This document shows, in pieces, positions 24,747 to 33,769 of a stretch of 64,000 bases of DNA. Source of the DNA: Nonomuraea angiospora (lineage in GTDB: Bacteria > Actinomycetota > Actinomycetes > Streptosporangiales > Streptosporangiaceae); the NCBI RefSeq assembly GCF_014873145.1, contig NZ_JADBEK010000001.1, positions 2,232,001 through 2,296,000 on the forward strand. Reading direction: 5' to 3'. The notes beneath the pieces are model-generated. The model searched no databases and was not told the origin of the DNA. It was given only the letters and a program-made list of their open reading frames with translations. Position numbers and translations under genes: made by a program. Each line of letters starts with the position of its first letter. Position 1 is the stretch's first letter.

Positions 24747-25229
24747 GTGAGAGTCGTCGCGTTGTCGGACACGCACGCGCCCAGGCGCTGGCGTTCCTGC
24801 CCGCCCCGCGTCGCCGAGCACCTGCGCGGCGCGGACGTCATCCTGCACGCGGGCGACGTCTGCGTGGCCTCCGTGCTGGACGAGCTGGCCGCGTACGCCC
24901 CCGTTCACGTCGTGAAGGGCAACAACGACGGCCCGGACGTGGTGGCGCCGGAGACGCTGGAGCTGACCCTGGACGGGCTGCGGATCGGCATGATCCACGA
25001 CAGCGGCCCGGCCAAGGGGCGCCTGGACCGCCTGCGGCGCCGCTTCCCTCAGGCGGACCTGGTCGTCTTCGGCCACTCGCACATCCCGCTGGACGAGTCG
25101 GGCGGCGGCCTGCGCATCTTCAACCCCGGCTCCCCCACCGACCGCCGCCGCCAGCCGCACGGCACGCTGGGCCTGCTCACCATCGAGAACGGCGTCCTGA
25201 CCGCCGCCGAGATCGTGCCCGTCACCTGA
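24747..25229 (+). CDS. MJ0936/YfcE-type metallophosphoesterase
   Basis: A 160-residue calcineurin-like phosphodiesterase with all metal motifs: SDTH at the start, HAGDV, GNNDG, HDSG and GHSHIPL near the end, then FNPGSPTDRR. The length equals that of YfcE-type enzymes. GTG 24747 starts directly at the first strand. It hydrolyses phosphodiesters in vitro in characterised relatives; the natural substrate is unclear. Confidence 0.9.
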   Translation: MRVVALSDTHAPRRWRSCPPRVAEHLRGADVILHAGDVCVASVLDELAAYAPVHVVKGNNDGPDVVAPETLELTLDGLRIGMIHDSGPAKGRLDRLRRRFPQADLVVFGHSHIPLDESGGGLRIFNPGSPTDRRRQPHGTLGLLTIENGVLTAAEIVPVT

Positions 25230-25427
25230 CGACGGCGGATCAGTCCGGCCGCGCCGTACGACCGGCGGTGTAGTCCGGGGGGCGGCGGACCGCCCGACCG
25301 TACGTCCCGCGGCGTAGCGGAGACGGAGACGGCGGGCGGATTTTGTCACCGCCGCTTGCGAGGATCCTCGGGACTTAAGGGCCGCGGTAAGTCGACGGGA
25401 ACGAAGCCGTAAGCGCCCTCCAGCACA

Positions 25428-25442
25428 GTGATCCCAGATCAC
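25428..25442. promoter_or_regulatory. short palindrome before the FAD oxidoreductase
   Basis: GTGATC-CCA-GATCAC, perfect 6-bp arms, directly upstream of the Shine-Dalgarno (AGGAG at 25443) of the oxidoreductase gene. It could be an operator or a start-proximal RNA hairpin. The remaining 200 bp back to the phosphoesterase gene show nothing recognisable. Confidence 0.4.
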
Positions 25443-25461
25443 AGGAGAGAAGGGCCGAGAG

Positions 25462-26751
25462 ATGAGCCAGCCGTACACCGTCCAGGACGAGATCTCGCTT
25501 CCCGGGTTCGCCGGGACCGTCCACCTGCCGGGCGAGGCCAGTTATGAGGAGCTGCGCCGCTCGCTCAACCCGCGCGTGGACGCCCGCCCGGCGCTGGTGG
25601 CCGAGGCGTACGGCGTGGCCGACCTGCGCGGCGCGCTGCTGGCGGCGCGGCAGCACGGGGTGCCGTTCGCGGTGCAGGCGACCGGGCACGGCACGCACGA
25701 GGCGTGCGACGGCGGCGTCCTGGTCAGGACCTCCCCCATGGCCTCGGTCCTGGTGGACCCGGACCGGCGGATCGCCCGGGTGGGGCCCGGGGCGCTCTGG
25801 GGCGAGGTGGTCGCGGCCGCCGCGCCGTTCGGGCTGGCGCCGCTGTCGGGGTCGTCGCCGTCGGTCGGCGTCACCGGCTACACGCTCGGCGGCGGGCTCG
25901 GGTGGCTGGCGCGCAAGCACGGGTTCGCGGCCGACAGCGTGGTGCGCGCCGAGGTGCTGCTGGCCGACGGCCGGCACGTCGTGGCGAGCGCGGACAGCCA
26001 CCCCGAGCTGTTCTGGGCGCTGCGCGGCGGCGGTGGCGGGTTCGGCGTCGTCACCTCGCTGGAGTTCCGCCTCCACCCGGTCGAGCGGGTGTTCTCGGGG
26101 TTCGCGTACTTCCCGATCGAGGCGGCGGCCGAGACGCTGACCGCGTACCGGAGCTGGATCGAGGACGCCCCCGACGAGATCAGCACGGCGGTGGTGCTCA
26201 GGCGGATGCCCGACGACGCGCCGGAGGCGGTGCGCGGCAGGCACGTCGTCATGGTCAAGGTGGTGCACGCCGGCGAGGCCGAGGAGGCCAGGCGGCTGCT
26301 CGCGCCGCTGTGGCGGGCGGCCGGTCCGGCGCTGCTGGACGAGACCCGCCCCAGCACGTACGCGGCCACCTCCATGGGCGGCACGCCCAACCGGCACATG
26401 GACATGTTCGAGACGGTGCCCGACGAGGTGATCGGCACGCTGGTGCGGGCCGCGGAGCACGCGCAGACCGTGGAGATCCGCCACTGGGGCGGCGCCATGG
26501 CCCGCCCGGGCCAGGACGCCGGCCCGGTCAGCCACCGCGGCACGAAGCTGTCGGTCATCGTGGACACCGTCGTGCCGGGGCTGGCGGAGGAGCTGCGCCC
26601 GTACGCCAACGGCGGGACGTTCCTCAACTTCCTGGCCGACCCCGCCAGGACGGCGGCGGCGTTCGCGAGCGGCGACTTCCGGCGGCTGCGCGAGGTCAAG
26701 CGGGCCTACGACCCGGACGGCTTCTTCCGCGTCGGCCACGTCGCCCGTTGA
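25462..26751 (+). CDS. FAD-linked oxidoreductase (PCMH/BBE type)
   Basis: A 429-residue flavoprotein of the berberine-bridge-like family. The FAD domain has [21 protein letters not shown], where His76 or His79 is the probable covalent flavin attachment, [27 protein letters not shown], and [19 protein letters not shown]. The second Cys attachment of bicovalent enzymes is missing. The BBE tail is [14 protein letters not shown]. No signal peptide. It probably oxidises a sugar or secondary metabolite. Single gene between a phosphoesterase and lexA. Confidence 0.9.
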   Translation: MSQPYTVQDEISLPGFAGTVHLPGEASYEELRRSLNPRVDARPALVAEAYGVADLRGALLAARQHGVPFAVQATGHGTHEACDGGVLVRTSPMASVLVDPDRRIARVGPGALWGEVVAAAAPFGLAPLSGSSPSVGVTGYTLGGGLGWLARKHGFAADSVVRAEVLLADGRHVVASADSHPELFWALRGGGGGFGVVTSLEFRLHPVERVFSGFAYFPIEAAAETLTAYRSWIEDAPDEISTAVVLRRMPDDAPEAVRGRHVVMVKVVHAGEAEEARRLLAPLWRAAGPALLDETRPSTYAATSMGGTPNRHMDMFETVPDEVIGTLVRAAEHAQTVEIRHWGGAMARPGQDAGPVSHRGTKLSVIVDTVVPGLAEELRPYANGGTFLNFLADPARTAAAFASGDFRRLREVKRAYDPDGFFRVGHVAR

Positions 26752-26869
26752 GCACGGGGCCGACGCGCCGCCGCCGCCCGGCCCGCGACCACGAGACGCG
26801 AACGGGCCCAAGAGGGTCACGTCCAGGGCAAGATCGTGCTCCAGGTGACCGCCTGACCGGGCCTGCCTC

Positions 26870-26875
26870 TAGCAT
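26870..26875 (+). promoter_or_regulatory. -10 box of a likely leaderless lexA transcript
   Basis: TAGCAT ends seven bases before the lexA GTG, with no Shine-Dalgarno between. This is typical of a leaderless actinobacterial promoter. No clear two-sided SOS box was found in the 130 bp upstream, only a lone CGAAC half-site. Confidence 0.45.
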
Positions 26876-26882
26876 TTCGCAG

Positions 26883-27542
26883 GTGACCACCTACGACGAT
26901 CCTGACGCGTTCGAGCATCTGGACTTCTCGGCCCTGCCACCGCGCCAGCAGCGGATCCTGGCCATGATCCGCGACTGGGTGGTCAGGTACGGCTATCCCC
27001 CGGGCACTCGCGAGATCGGCCACGCGGTCGGGCTGCGGTCGTCCTCCTCGGTGTCGAAGCACCTGAAGAGCCTGGAGGAGAAGGGGTTCCTGCGCCGGGG
27101 CGCGACCATGACCCGGCCGATCGACGTGCGGCTGTTCCTGCGGGCCGCGGCGCCGGAGCCCGCCGGCGACGTGGTGAGCGTCCCCGTGGTCGGCGACATC
27201 GCCGCGGGCACACCCATCCTGGCCGACCAGCACGTGGACGACATGCTGACCCTGCCCCGCGAGCTCGCCGGGCGCGGCACCGTGTTCGCCCTGCGGGTGC
27301 GGGGCGACTCGATGATCGACGCCGCGATCTGCGACGGCGACATGGTCGTGGTGCGGCAGCAGCCCGAGGCCCACTCGGGCCAGATCGTCGCCGCGATGAT
27401 CGACGGCGAGGCCACGGTCAAGGTGTTCCGGCGGCGCGGCGGGCACGTCCTCCTCGAACCGCGCAACCCCGCCTACGACGTCATCGACGGCGACGACGCC
27501 GTGGTGCTGGGCATCGTGGTCTCGGTCCTGCGCAGCGTGTGA
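26883..27542 (+). CDS. lexA: LexA repressor
   Basis: A 219-residue LexA. The winged helix at 18-75 has [33 protein letters not shown]. The self-cleavage site is Ala108-Gly109 in [11 protein letters not shown]. The catalytic dyad is Ser143 (RGDSMID) and Lys180 (EATVKVF). It represses DNA-damage genes and cleaves itself with RecA. GTG 26883 is chosen from the family's N-terminus; the long open frame upstream is only a shadow of the FAD gene. The linker between domains is of ordinary length. A second LexA may exist elsewhere in the genome; that cannot be judged here. Confidence 0.93.
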   Translation: MTTYDDPDAFEHLDFSALPPRQQRILAMIRDWVVRYGYPPGTREIGHAVGLRSSSSVSKHLKSLEEKGFLRRGATMTRPIDVRLFLRAAAPEPAGDVVSVPVVGDIAAGTPILADQHVDDMLTLPRELAGRGTVFALRVRGDSMIDAAICDGDMVVVRQQPEAHSGQIVAAMIDGEATVKVFRRRGGHVLLEPRNPAYDVIDGDDAVVLGIVVSVLRSV

Positions 27543-27551
27543 GCACCTGCG

Positions 27552-28436
27552 TCAGGCGAGGACGGCCGGCTTGAGCACGTCCTCGCACCACTGGTGGAAG
27601 GTGGTGGGGGTGCTCGCCCGAGGCGTGCGGACGGCGCCGTTGTCGAGGCCGGCGTCCTTGGCCAGCGCCATGTCGAGCATCCCCTGAGCCATGGCTTCGG
27701 ACATGCCCGAGCCCACCAGCCCGGCCTTGAACGCTTCGCCCGGCAACTGCTCGAAGCGGATCGGACGGCCCAGCACCTCGGACATGATCCGCGCCATGTC
27801 CTCGAAGGAAATGTCCTCGGGACCGAGCACCGGGACCTCCTCGACGCCGCTCCAGGTGTCGTCGAGCAGCAACTCGGCGGCGACCGCGGCGATGTCGCGG
27901 GTGGCGCAGCTCGGAGCCTTGTGATCGCCGGAGATGGGCGAGGTGAACATGGACCGGTTCCTGATCAGCTCGGTCTGGCGCAGCAGGTTGTCCATGAACG
28001 AGGGCATCGCCAGCGCCCGGTAGCTCACGCCCGTGCTCGCGATCAGGTCGTCCATGGCGAGGGACGCGGTCACGTACCCGGCGTTCCCGGCCACCGGCGT
28101 CCCTCGGCCCAGGGCCGAGACTCCGACCACGCGCTCGACCCCCTGGGACACGATGGCCTCGCACGCGGGCCGGCTGAAGCCGGCGTAGGCGGCATGGACA
28201 CTCGCGGAGCGAGGGTCGGACGGCACCAGCCAGAAGACGGTGCGGGCGCCGGCGAACGCCTTGGTGACCACGTCGAGCTCGCGGTGCGAGCCCTCGACGA
28301 CCTCGGCGTACGCGCGCACCGCGGCGGGCAGCCGGTCGGGCTCGCGCGCGATCACCCGGGTGGGCGCGCCGGCGGCCATGAGGCGGTCGAGGACCTGGCG
28401 GCCGATCTTGCCGGTGGGCGTGGTGACGACGATCAT
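27552..28436 (-). CDS. NmrA-like NAD(P)-binding protein
   Basis: A 294-residue atypical short-chain dehydrogenase. It begins MIVVTTPTGKIGRQVLDRL, a Rossmann fold with a TGxxG-type loop, and continues VIAREPDRL, FWLVPSDP and VVGVSALGRG. The usual YxxxK catalytic pair is not evident, so it is more likely an NmrA/azoreductase-type reductase or redox sensor. It diverges from a LysR gene by 105 bp and is the probable target of that regulator. Its stop is 10 bp from the lexA stop. Confidence 0.87.
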   Translation of the reverse strand: MIVVTTPTGKIGRQVLDRLMAAGAPTRVIAREPDRLPAAVRAYAEVVEGSHRELDVVTKAFAGARTVFWLVPSDPRSASVHAAYAGFSRPACEAIVSQGVERVVGVSALGRGTPVAGNAGYVTASLAMDDLIASTGVSYRALAMPSFMDNLLRQTELIRNRSMFTSPISGDHKAPSCATRDIAAVAAELLLDDTWSGVEEVPVLGPEDISFEDMARIMSEVLGRPIRFEQLPGEAFKAGLVGSGMSEAMAQGMLDMALAKDAGLDNGAVRTPRASTPTTFHQWCEDVLKPAVLA

Positions 28437-28541
28437 GAAAACTCCTGGAGGGAAGTGTTGACGGGAAGGACGGGAGCCAGTCAACCGGGCGCCGCGGCAG
28501 ACCTGAAGGACCGATTCGATCGCCATTGATACTGTCGAGGT

Positions 28542-29552
28542 ATGAATGACTTGGAGGTCCGGCAGCTCCGCTACTTCGTGGCCGTCGCCGAGGAGCTGCA
28601 CTTCGGGCGCGCGGCGGAGCGGCTCGGCATGGCGCAGCCGCCGCTGTCCCGCGCGATCCGGGCCCTGGAGCGGCAGCTGGGCGTGCCGCTGCTGGAGCGC
28701 ACCACGCGCCACGTCGCGCTCACCTCCGCCGGCGAGACCCTGCTGCGCGACGCCCGGATCGCGCTCGACGCGGTCACCGCGGCCGCCCGGCGGGCCCGGC
28801 ACGCCGGCCGGTCCGACCCCGGGCTGCGCCTGGCGCTGAAGGCCGACTACGACGGCGGGCTGCTGCCGCGGATCCTCGACGCGTACCGGCGCGAGGCGGC
28901 CGCCCTCCCGGTGGAGCTCGTGCTGGGCGGGAAGGGGGACCAGCTGGCGGCGCTGCACGACGGCCGCGCGGACGTCGCCCTGGTGCCCGCCCCTCTTGAC
29001 GAACCCCTTGACGTACGCGGCCTGGACGTCGAGCCGCTGCTGACCGAGCCCCGGCTGGTCGCGCTGGCGGCCTCCGATCCGCTGGCCTCCCGCTCGTGCC
29101 TGCGCCTGGCCGACCTGACCGGCAGGACCCTGCCCGACGGGACACCCGCCGACGGCCGGGAAGCCTGCCCGGCGACGGCCGGGACCCGGCCGAGACGCCT
29201 GGACCTGGCAGAGATCTTCAACCTGGTCGAGGTGGGCAGCATCGTCTGGTTTCCCCCGGCCTCGGTCGCGCCGCGCCACCCCCGGCCCGGCATCGCGTAC
29301 CGGACGGTCAGCGACCTGCCGCCGCTCACCCTCACCGTGGCCTGGCCGCACCACAGCCGCTCACCGGCCGTCGCCGCCTTCGTCCGCACGGCCACCACCA
29401 CAGCCACCACCACGGCCACCACCACAGCCACCACCATGGCCACCACCACAGCCACCACCATGGCCACCACCACGGCCACCACCATGGCCACCGTCACCCA
29501 TCCGGCGGAGGCGGAGGCGGAGGCGCCGGCGCCCCAGCGCGCCCTGAGCTGA
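28542..29552 (+). CDS. LysR-family regulator with Ala/Thr repeat tail
   Basis: A 336-residue LysR protein. The HTH is at residues 5-65 (VRQLRYFVAVAEELHFGRAAERLGMAQPPLSRAIRALERQLG), and the effector domain follows with LKADYDGGLLPRIL and VALVPAPL. The C-terminus carries an extra tail, residues 284-319, of (Ala-Thr-Thr-Thr/Met) repeats encoded by eight 12-bp units, then an acidic/Pro end. The effector domain is otherwise complete, so the tail is an addition. Divergent from the NmrA-like gene, its likely target. Confidence 0.9.
   Translation: MNDLEVRQLRYFVAVAEELHFGRAAERLGMAQPPLSRAIRALERQLGVPLLERTTRHVALTSAGETLLRDARIALDAVTAAARRARHAGRSDPGLRLALKADYDGGLLPRILDAYRREAAALPVELVLGGKGDQLAALHDGRADVALVPAPLDEPLDVRGLDVEPLLTEPRLVALAASDPLASRSCLRLADLTGRTLPDGTPADGREACPATAGTRPRRLDLAEIFNLVEVGSIVWFPPASVAPRHPRPGIAYRTVSDLPPLTLTVAWPHHSRSPAVAAFVRTATTTATTTATTTATTMATTTATTMATTTATTMATVTHPAEAEAEAPAPQRALS
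29391..29498 (+). repeat. eight 12-bp repeats at the end of the LysR gene
   Basis: Units of GCCACCACCAC(A/G) or GCCACCACCATG, 29391-29486, plus a decayed ninth to 29498. All stay in frame and encode ATTT or ATTM. Confidence 0.95.
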
Positions 29553-29562
29553 ACCGGCGACC

Positions 29563-31323
29563 CTAGGCCGCCGGGCGGAGGCGGGCGGCGGTCGTGACGC
29601 CCAGGAGGGCGCGGGCCAGGGCGTCCGTCTGGCGGAACAGCGGGGCGTCGGCGCCCGGCCGGGCGAAGCCGGCGATCCCAGGGCCGCCCGCGGTCCACGG
29701 GCCCAGGGCGAAGCGGCGGGGGTGGACGGCGCCGGTGCGGGCGACGAGGCGGCGGTCCGGGAGGCGGACGTCCAGGAGGCCGGACTCCTCGCGGCACTCG
29801 CCCCGGGCGAAGAGCGCGCCGAGGAGCGGGTCGGTGCTGCGCGCCACGGTCGGCTCCGGCAGCCGGGCCTCCACCAGCGCCCGCGCCTCCACCGCGCCGG
29901 GCACGCTCGCGCCGACCGCCCGCCAGACCCCTGCCCGCTCGTCCCGCCCGACCCGGATGCCCTCGCCCAGGAACGTGACCACGCCGGCCCGCGCCAGCGC
30001 CCGCAGCTCGGCCAGCCGGGACGCGGGCGGCCCGCTGGCGAGGTAGTTGTACAGGCCCTGGAACCAGGGGTCGGCCGGCACCACCCCGCGCAGCGCGTTC
30101 AGGCCGTGGATCAGGGCCAGGTCCGCGCTGTGCGCCGGGTCGGCCCGCCGTTCCAGGTCGGCCGTCAGGTAGCCGCCCATCCAGCGCCCCAGCCCGGCCA
30201 GGTCGCCGAAGCGCATCCCGCGCAGCGGCCGTTCCAGCCGGTCGAGCCGCAGCCGGTCGGCGAAGCGCGGCACCGACCTGGTGACGAGCGCGCGCATCTC
30301 CTTCCCGCCCCACTCGGCCTGCGCGAAGGCGGGCTCGAACGCCTCCCAGCCCGTCCGCGTGCGTGCCGGGTGCCCGTTGAACAGCTCGAAGTAGTACGCG
30401 TACGCCAGCTCCTTGGCCACCGCCCGCCGCAGCTCCCCGGCGGGCGTGCCCGAGGTGACGAACCTGGGCAGTCCGGGCGGTGGCGCGGCGAGCCGGTAGC
30501 CGGTCTTGGCGTGGTACGGCACTCCCCTGCGCGACCCCACGTACAGGCGCGGCTCCGACCCGCCGGGCACGTAGTGCAGCTCGCCGCCGTGTTCGGTGAA
30601 GCGCCCGCCGCGTCCCGACGTGAGCAGGGTCAGCAGGTCGACGAACGCCAGCCCGGCACCCCGTACGAGCACCGGCTCCCCGGCCGGGATCACGCCCGGG
30701 TCGAGGTCGGCGGCGTACCCGGCGGGGAGGTAGGCCAGGCCGTGCCGGGCGGCGAAGGCGAGCTCCTCCGCCTCCGGCGGCGAGGGCAGCGCGCCCTGGT
30801 GGCCCTGCGCGAGCACCACCGCGTCCACCTCCAGCGCTCCCCCGCCGGACAGCTCCACCCGCTGTCCCCCGCGCACGTCGGCCAGGCCGACCGCCGTGGC
30901 CCGGTGCAGGCGCACCCGTACGTTGGGCGGCGCGGTCCGCGCCACCTGCTCGAAGGCGAAGGAGAGATAGCGGCCGAGGACCGGGCGCGGCGCGAAGTAC
31001 CCGGGCTCGCTCCCGAGCCACTCGGCCAGCGACGGCCCGGGACGCGGCGGGCCTTCGCAGCGCACCGACCGGTCGGTGAAGACCGTGATGTCGGCCGCCG
31101 CCGAGTTGGCCCACAGCAGGTCCGGCTGGCCCGCGCGCCAGACCCGGCCCGCGCCGTGCGGGTGCGGGTCCACCACGTGCACGTCCAGCAGGTGGTCTCC
31201 GAGCAGCTCGGGAGCGTTGGCGCAGATCCGCTCCACGACGGACGTCCCCGTGGGACCGGCCCCGATCACCGCGACAGCGCTCACCCCGACCCCGCCCCGC
31301 TCTCCCCTGGTCACGCGCCGCAT
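29563..31323 (-). CDS. FAD/NAD(P)-binding oxidoreductase
   Basis: A 586-residue flavoprotein: SAVAVIGAGPTGTSVVERI is the dinucleotide fold, followed by HVVDPHPHGAGRVWRAGQPDLLWAN. A second nucleotide site is at GEPVLVRGAGLAFVDLLTLLT. It belongs to the large FAD/NAD(P)-binding proteins (FAD_NAD_binding_9 type) of actinobacteria, some of which hydroxylate amines. ATG 31323 with GGGAGGGG just upstream is used; GTG 13 codons later would also keep the fold. A 27-bp palindrome 60 bp upstream suggests regulation. Confidence 0.85.
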   Translation of the reverse strand: MRRVTRGERGGVGVSAVAVIGAGPTGTSVVERICANAPELLGDHLLDVHVVDPHPHGAGRVWRAGQPDLLWANSAAADITVFTDRSVRCEGPPRPGPSLAEWLGSEPGYFAPRPVLGRYLSFAFEQVARTAPPNVRVRLHRATAVGLADVRGGQRVELSGGGALEVDAVVLAQGHQGALPSPPEAEELAFAARHGLAYLPAGYAADLDPGVIPAGEPVLVRGAGLAFVDLLTLLTSGRGGRFTEHGGELHYVPGGSEPRLYVGSRRGVPYHAKTGYRLAAPPPGLPRFVTSGTPAGELRRAVAKELAYAYYFELFNGHPARTRTGWEAFEPAFAQAEWGGKEMRALVTRSVPRFADRLRLDRLERPLRGMRFGDLAGLGRWMGGYLTADLERRADPAHSADLALIHGLNALRGVVPADPWFQGLYNYLASGPPASRLAELRALARAGVVTFLGEGIRVGRDERAGVWRAVGASVPGAVEARALVEARLPEPTVARSTDPLLGALFARGECREESGLLDVRLPDRRLVARTGAVHPRRFALGPWTAGGPGIAGFARPGADAPLFRQTDALARALLGVTTAARLRPAA

Positions 31324-31383
31324 CGCCCCTCCCGCCAGACCGGGGTCCGCCGGGGGAAGCCGACGCCTCCCCCGGTGGAGCGC

Positions 31384-31410
31384 TAATACCTACATTAACA
31401 GTAGGGATTA
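31384..31410. promoter_or_regulatory. palindromic operator upstream of the FAD protein
   Basis: TAATACCTAC-ATTAACA-GTAGGGATTA, 9 of 10 arm positions paired, in an AT-rich island of a GC-rich region. It is 60 bp upstream of the FAD gene and 13 bp after the kinase stop. Read on the minus strand it contains TAATGT and TATTAG hexamers that may form the promoter. Confidence 0.6.
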
Positions 31411-31422
31411 CGGGAAAGATCG

Positions 31423-32319
31423 TCAAGCCGGCTCGGGCTCGTCCGGTGGCAGGCAGACCGTGAGCGCGCCCGCGGCGGCCTTGGCCTTGAGCCGGCTGGT
31501 GGGCTCGCGCTCCCCGCCGTCGAGCTCGTACATCAGCGGGACCCCGAACCGGGCCGACACCTTCCTGGCCCGCGTGATCCGGACGAACGGCGAGTCCTCG
31601 GAACGCCCCGCGGCCATCCTGCCGATCACCCGCCCCCAGGCGAGCGGCCCCTTGGCGGTCGAGACGCCGACCTCCAGCCAGCCGTCGTCCGGCCGCGCGT
31701 CGTCGAACGCCTCGACGCCGCCGGCGATCGTGCTCACGTTGCCCAGCAGCAGGCAGCTCGCCCGGCCCTCGAACCAGGTCGTCCCGTCGACCTTGATCTT
31801 CATCGGCACGAGCGGCTCGCCGACGTGCCGGACGGCCGCCTTGACGTAGCTCAGCTTGCCGAGCCGCTTCTTGGCCCGCCCGCTCGCCTCGGCGATCATC
31901 TCGGCCTCGAACCCGGCCCCCGCCATCACCGCGAAGTGCTCGCCGTTGAGCACGCCCAGGTCCAGCTTCTCGCGCCGGCCGTGGAAGCCGATCCGTACCG
32001 CCTCGTCGAGGTCGGCGGGGATGCCGAGGTTGGCGGCGAACAGGTTCGCCGTGCCGGCGGGGAGCACGGCCATCGGCACGCCGGAGCCGGCCATCGCGTC
32101 GGCGCAGCGCTGCACCATGCCGTCGCCGCCCCAGACGAACACCAGCTCCGCGCCCTGATCGAGGGCTTGCCGGACCTTCTTGGGCGCCTTCTTGCTCTTG
32201 GGCACCTCGTACCAGAGCAGCTCGCCGACGCCCTCCTCGGTGATGAGCACGCGTAATCTGTCCAGACCGGCGCCGAGAGTCTTCTTGCGGTGCGCGACGA
32301 CCGCCACGATGGGGGACAT
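31423..32319 (-). CDS. diacylglycerol kinase-family lipid kinase
   Basis: A 298-residue soluble lipid kinase of the DagK/YegS type. The nucleotide motif GGDGMVQRCADAM is near residue 64, followed by LPAGTANLFAANLGIP, LDLGVLNGEHFAVMAGAGFEAEMI and the C-terminal beta sandwich with DDGWLEVGV. It phosphorylates diacylglycerol or a related lipid. It diverges from two PAP2 phosphatase genes, giving opposed kinase/phosphatase functions around one promoter region. Confidence 0.92.
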   Translation of the reverse strand: MSPIVAVVAHRKKTLGAGLDRLRVLITEEGVGELLWYEVPKSKKAPKKVRQALDQGAELVFVWGGDGMVQRCADAMAGSGVPMAVLPAGTANLFAANLGIPADLDEAVRIGFHGRREKLDLGVLNGEHFAVMAGAGFEAEMIAEASGRAKKRLGKLSYVKAAVRHVGEPLVPMKIKVDGTTWFEGRASCLLLGNVSTIAGGVEAFDDARPDDGWLEVGVSTAKGPLAWGRVIGRMAAGRSEDSPFVRITRARKVSARFGVPLMYELDGGEREPTSRLKAKAAAGALTVCLPPDEPEPA

Positions 32320-32393
32320 GCGTGGCGGACTACCCCGGGCGCCGGATTTCAGGCGGAGGAATCAATCCCGCGTGCCGGGGTAGCCGTGCGCGA

Positions 32394-33119
32394 ATGAGTA
32401 TCCATGGCGACCGCGGACTGGGATTGCGACTGACCCTCGCCAGCGTGGCGGTGGCGCTCGTCATGATCCCGTTCACCTTGCTGCTCGTCGTGGCCAAGAT
32501 GCCCGTCAACGGACTGGACGCGGAGGCCGCGCGGTATCTGCACGAGTACGCCCTCACCCATCCCGGGGTGACGAGGTTCCTCATCGTGTGGACGGATCTG
32601 TTCGGGCCGTGGCCGTGGCGCATCGCGGTCATCGCGTACGCCGCCTGGCTGCTGTACAAGGGCGCGCCGAGGCTGGCCGCCTGGGCGGTCACCACCATCA
32701 CCGTGGGCGGGCTGCTCGGCCTGGCACTCAAGATCGTCGTGGCCCGGGCCAGGCCGCACCTTCCGGACCCCGTCGCGCTCGCGCCGGGCGACTCCTTCCC
32801 GTCGGGCCACGCGGTGAACGTGACGCTCGGCGCGGGGGTGCTCGTCCTGCTCGTCCTGCCCCTGCTGCCCCGGTGGGGGCGGGTGGTGGCGTGGGCCGCC
32901 GCGTGCTTCGTGGTGCTGTCCGTCGGCTACACGAGGATCGCGCTCGGCGTGCACTGGGTGAGCGACGTGGTCGCCGGGATCGTGCTGGGCGTGGCCGTGA
33001 TCGCCGCGACGGCGGCGGCGTTCGAGACGTGGCGGCGCGAGGAGGGGCGCAGGCCCGTCTCGCCGCCGGTCGAGGGAGTGGAACCCGAGTTCGTGAAAGC
33101 GAGCGATGAGAAGAAGTGA
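32394..33119 (+). CDS. PAP2-family membrane phosphatase
   Basis: A 241-residue protein with about six helices and the three phosphatase motifs: KIVVARARPHLP, PSGHAVN and TRIALGVHWVSDVVAG. The first helix follows residue 15. It dephosphorylates a lipid phosphate such as phosphatidate or undecaprenyl diphosphate at the outer face. The downstream PAP2 gene overlaps by 4 bp (GTGA). Start ATG 32394; the frame is open upstream but overlaps the divergent kinase start. Confidence 0.92.
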   Translation: MSIHGDRGLGLRLTLASVAVALVMIPFTLLLVVAKMPVNGLDAEAARYLHEYALTHPGVTRFLIVWTDLFGPWPWRIAVIAYAAWLLYKGAPRLAAWAVTTITVGGLLGLALKIVVARARPHLPDPVALAPGDSFPSGHAVNVTLGAGVLVLLVLPLLPRWGRVVAWAAACFVVLSVGYTRIALGVHWVSDVVAGIVLGVAVIAATAAAFETWRREEGRRPVSPPVEGVEPEFVKASDEKK

Positions 33120-33769
33120 AACGTTACGCGTTATCGATCCTGCTGCCGATGATCCTGATGGCCGCCGTGACGTACGGCGTGGGCAGGGCGATCCTCGCCT
33201 GGCCCACCGGCGAGGCGTCGGTGAGCCGGAGCCTGGCCGCCGGCCGGACCCCGCTGTGGAACACCCTCACCGACTTCGGCAGCAGCCTGTCGGACACCCC
33301 CTACATCGTGGCGCTCACCGCGATCGCCGCGATCGGCTTCAGACTCCTCTACCGGCGCTGGCGCGAATCGATCTTCCTCGTCGCGGCCGTCTGGGGCCAG
33401 TCCCTCATCTTCCTGGCCACCACCGAGGCCGTCGGCCGGCACCGGCCGCCCGTGGAGCACATCGACCCGGCCCCGCCCACCTCCAGCTTCCCGTCGGGGC
33501 ACGTCAGCGCCGCCGTCGCGTTCTACTGCGGGCTGGCGCTCGTCCTGACCTCGCATGTCCGCAACAGAGCGCTCCAGGTGCTGATCTGGGCGCTCGGAAT
33601 CGCCGCCCCGCTCGCCGTCGCCCTGTCGCGCCTCTATCGCGGCATGCACTTCCTCAGCGACGTGATCTGGGGCGCGCTGCTCGGCGCGGGCTGCGTCGTC
33701 ATGGCCGCCCGGGCCATCCTGTACGCGCGCGAGCGGCGGCGGCGCTCAGAACTCGTTCGATCTGCGTAA
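33116..33769 (+). CDS. second PAP2-family membrane phosphatase
   Basis: A 217-residue paralogue of the upstream gene, with motifs EAVGRHRPPVEH, PSGHVSAAV and SRLYRGMHFLSDVIWG. It begins at GTG 33116, coupled by a 4-bp overlap. Its last 24 bp overlap the end of the convergent PLD-type gene. A two-phosphatase operon may form a heteromer or act on two lipid phosphates. Confidence 0.92.
   Translation: MKRYALSILLPMILMAAVTYGVGRAILAWPTGEASVSRSLAAGRTPLWNTLTDFGSSLSDTPYIVALTAIAAIGFRLLYRRWRESIFLVAAVWGQSLIFLATTEAVGRHRPPVEHIDPAPPTSSFPSGHVSAAVAFYCGLALVLTSHVRNRALQVLIWALGIAAPLAVALSRLYRGMHFLSDVIWGALLGAGCVVMAARAILYARERRRRSELVRSA

Noticed and set aside
26752..26882. SOS box before lexA
   Set aside because: Only one CGAAC half-site was found, without a matching partner at the proper distance.
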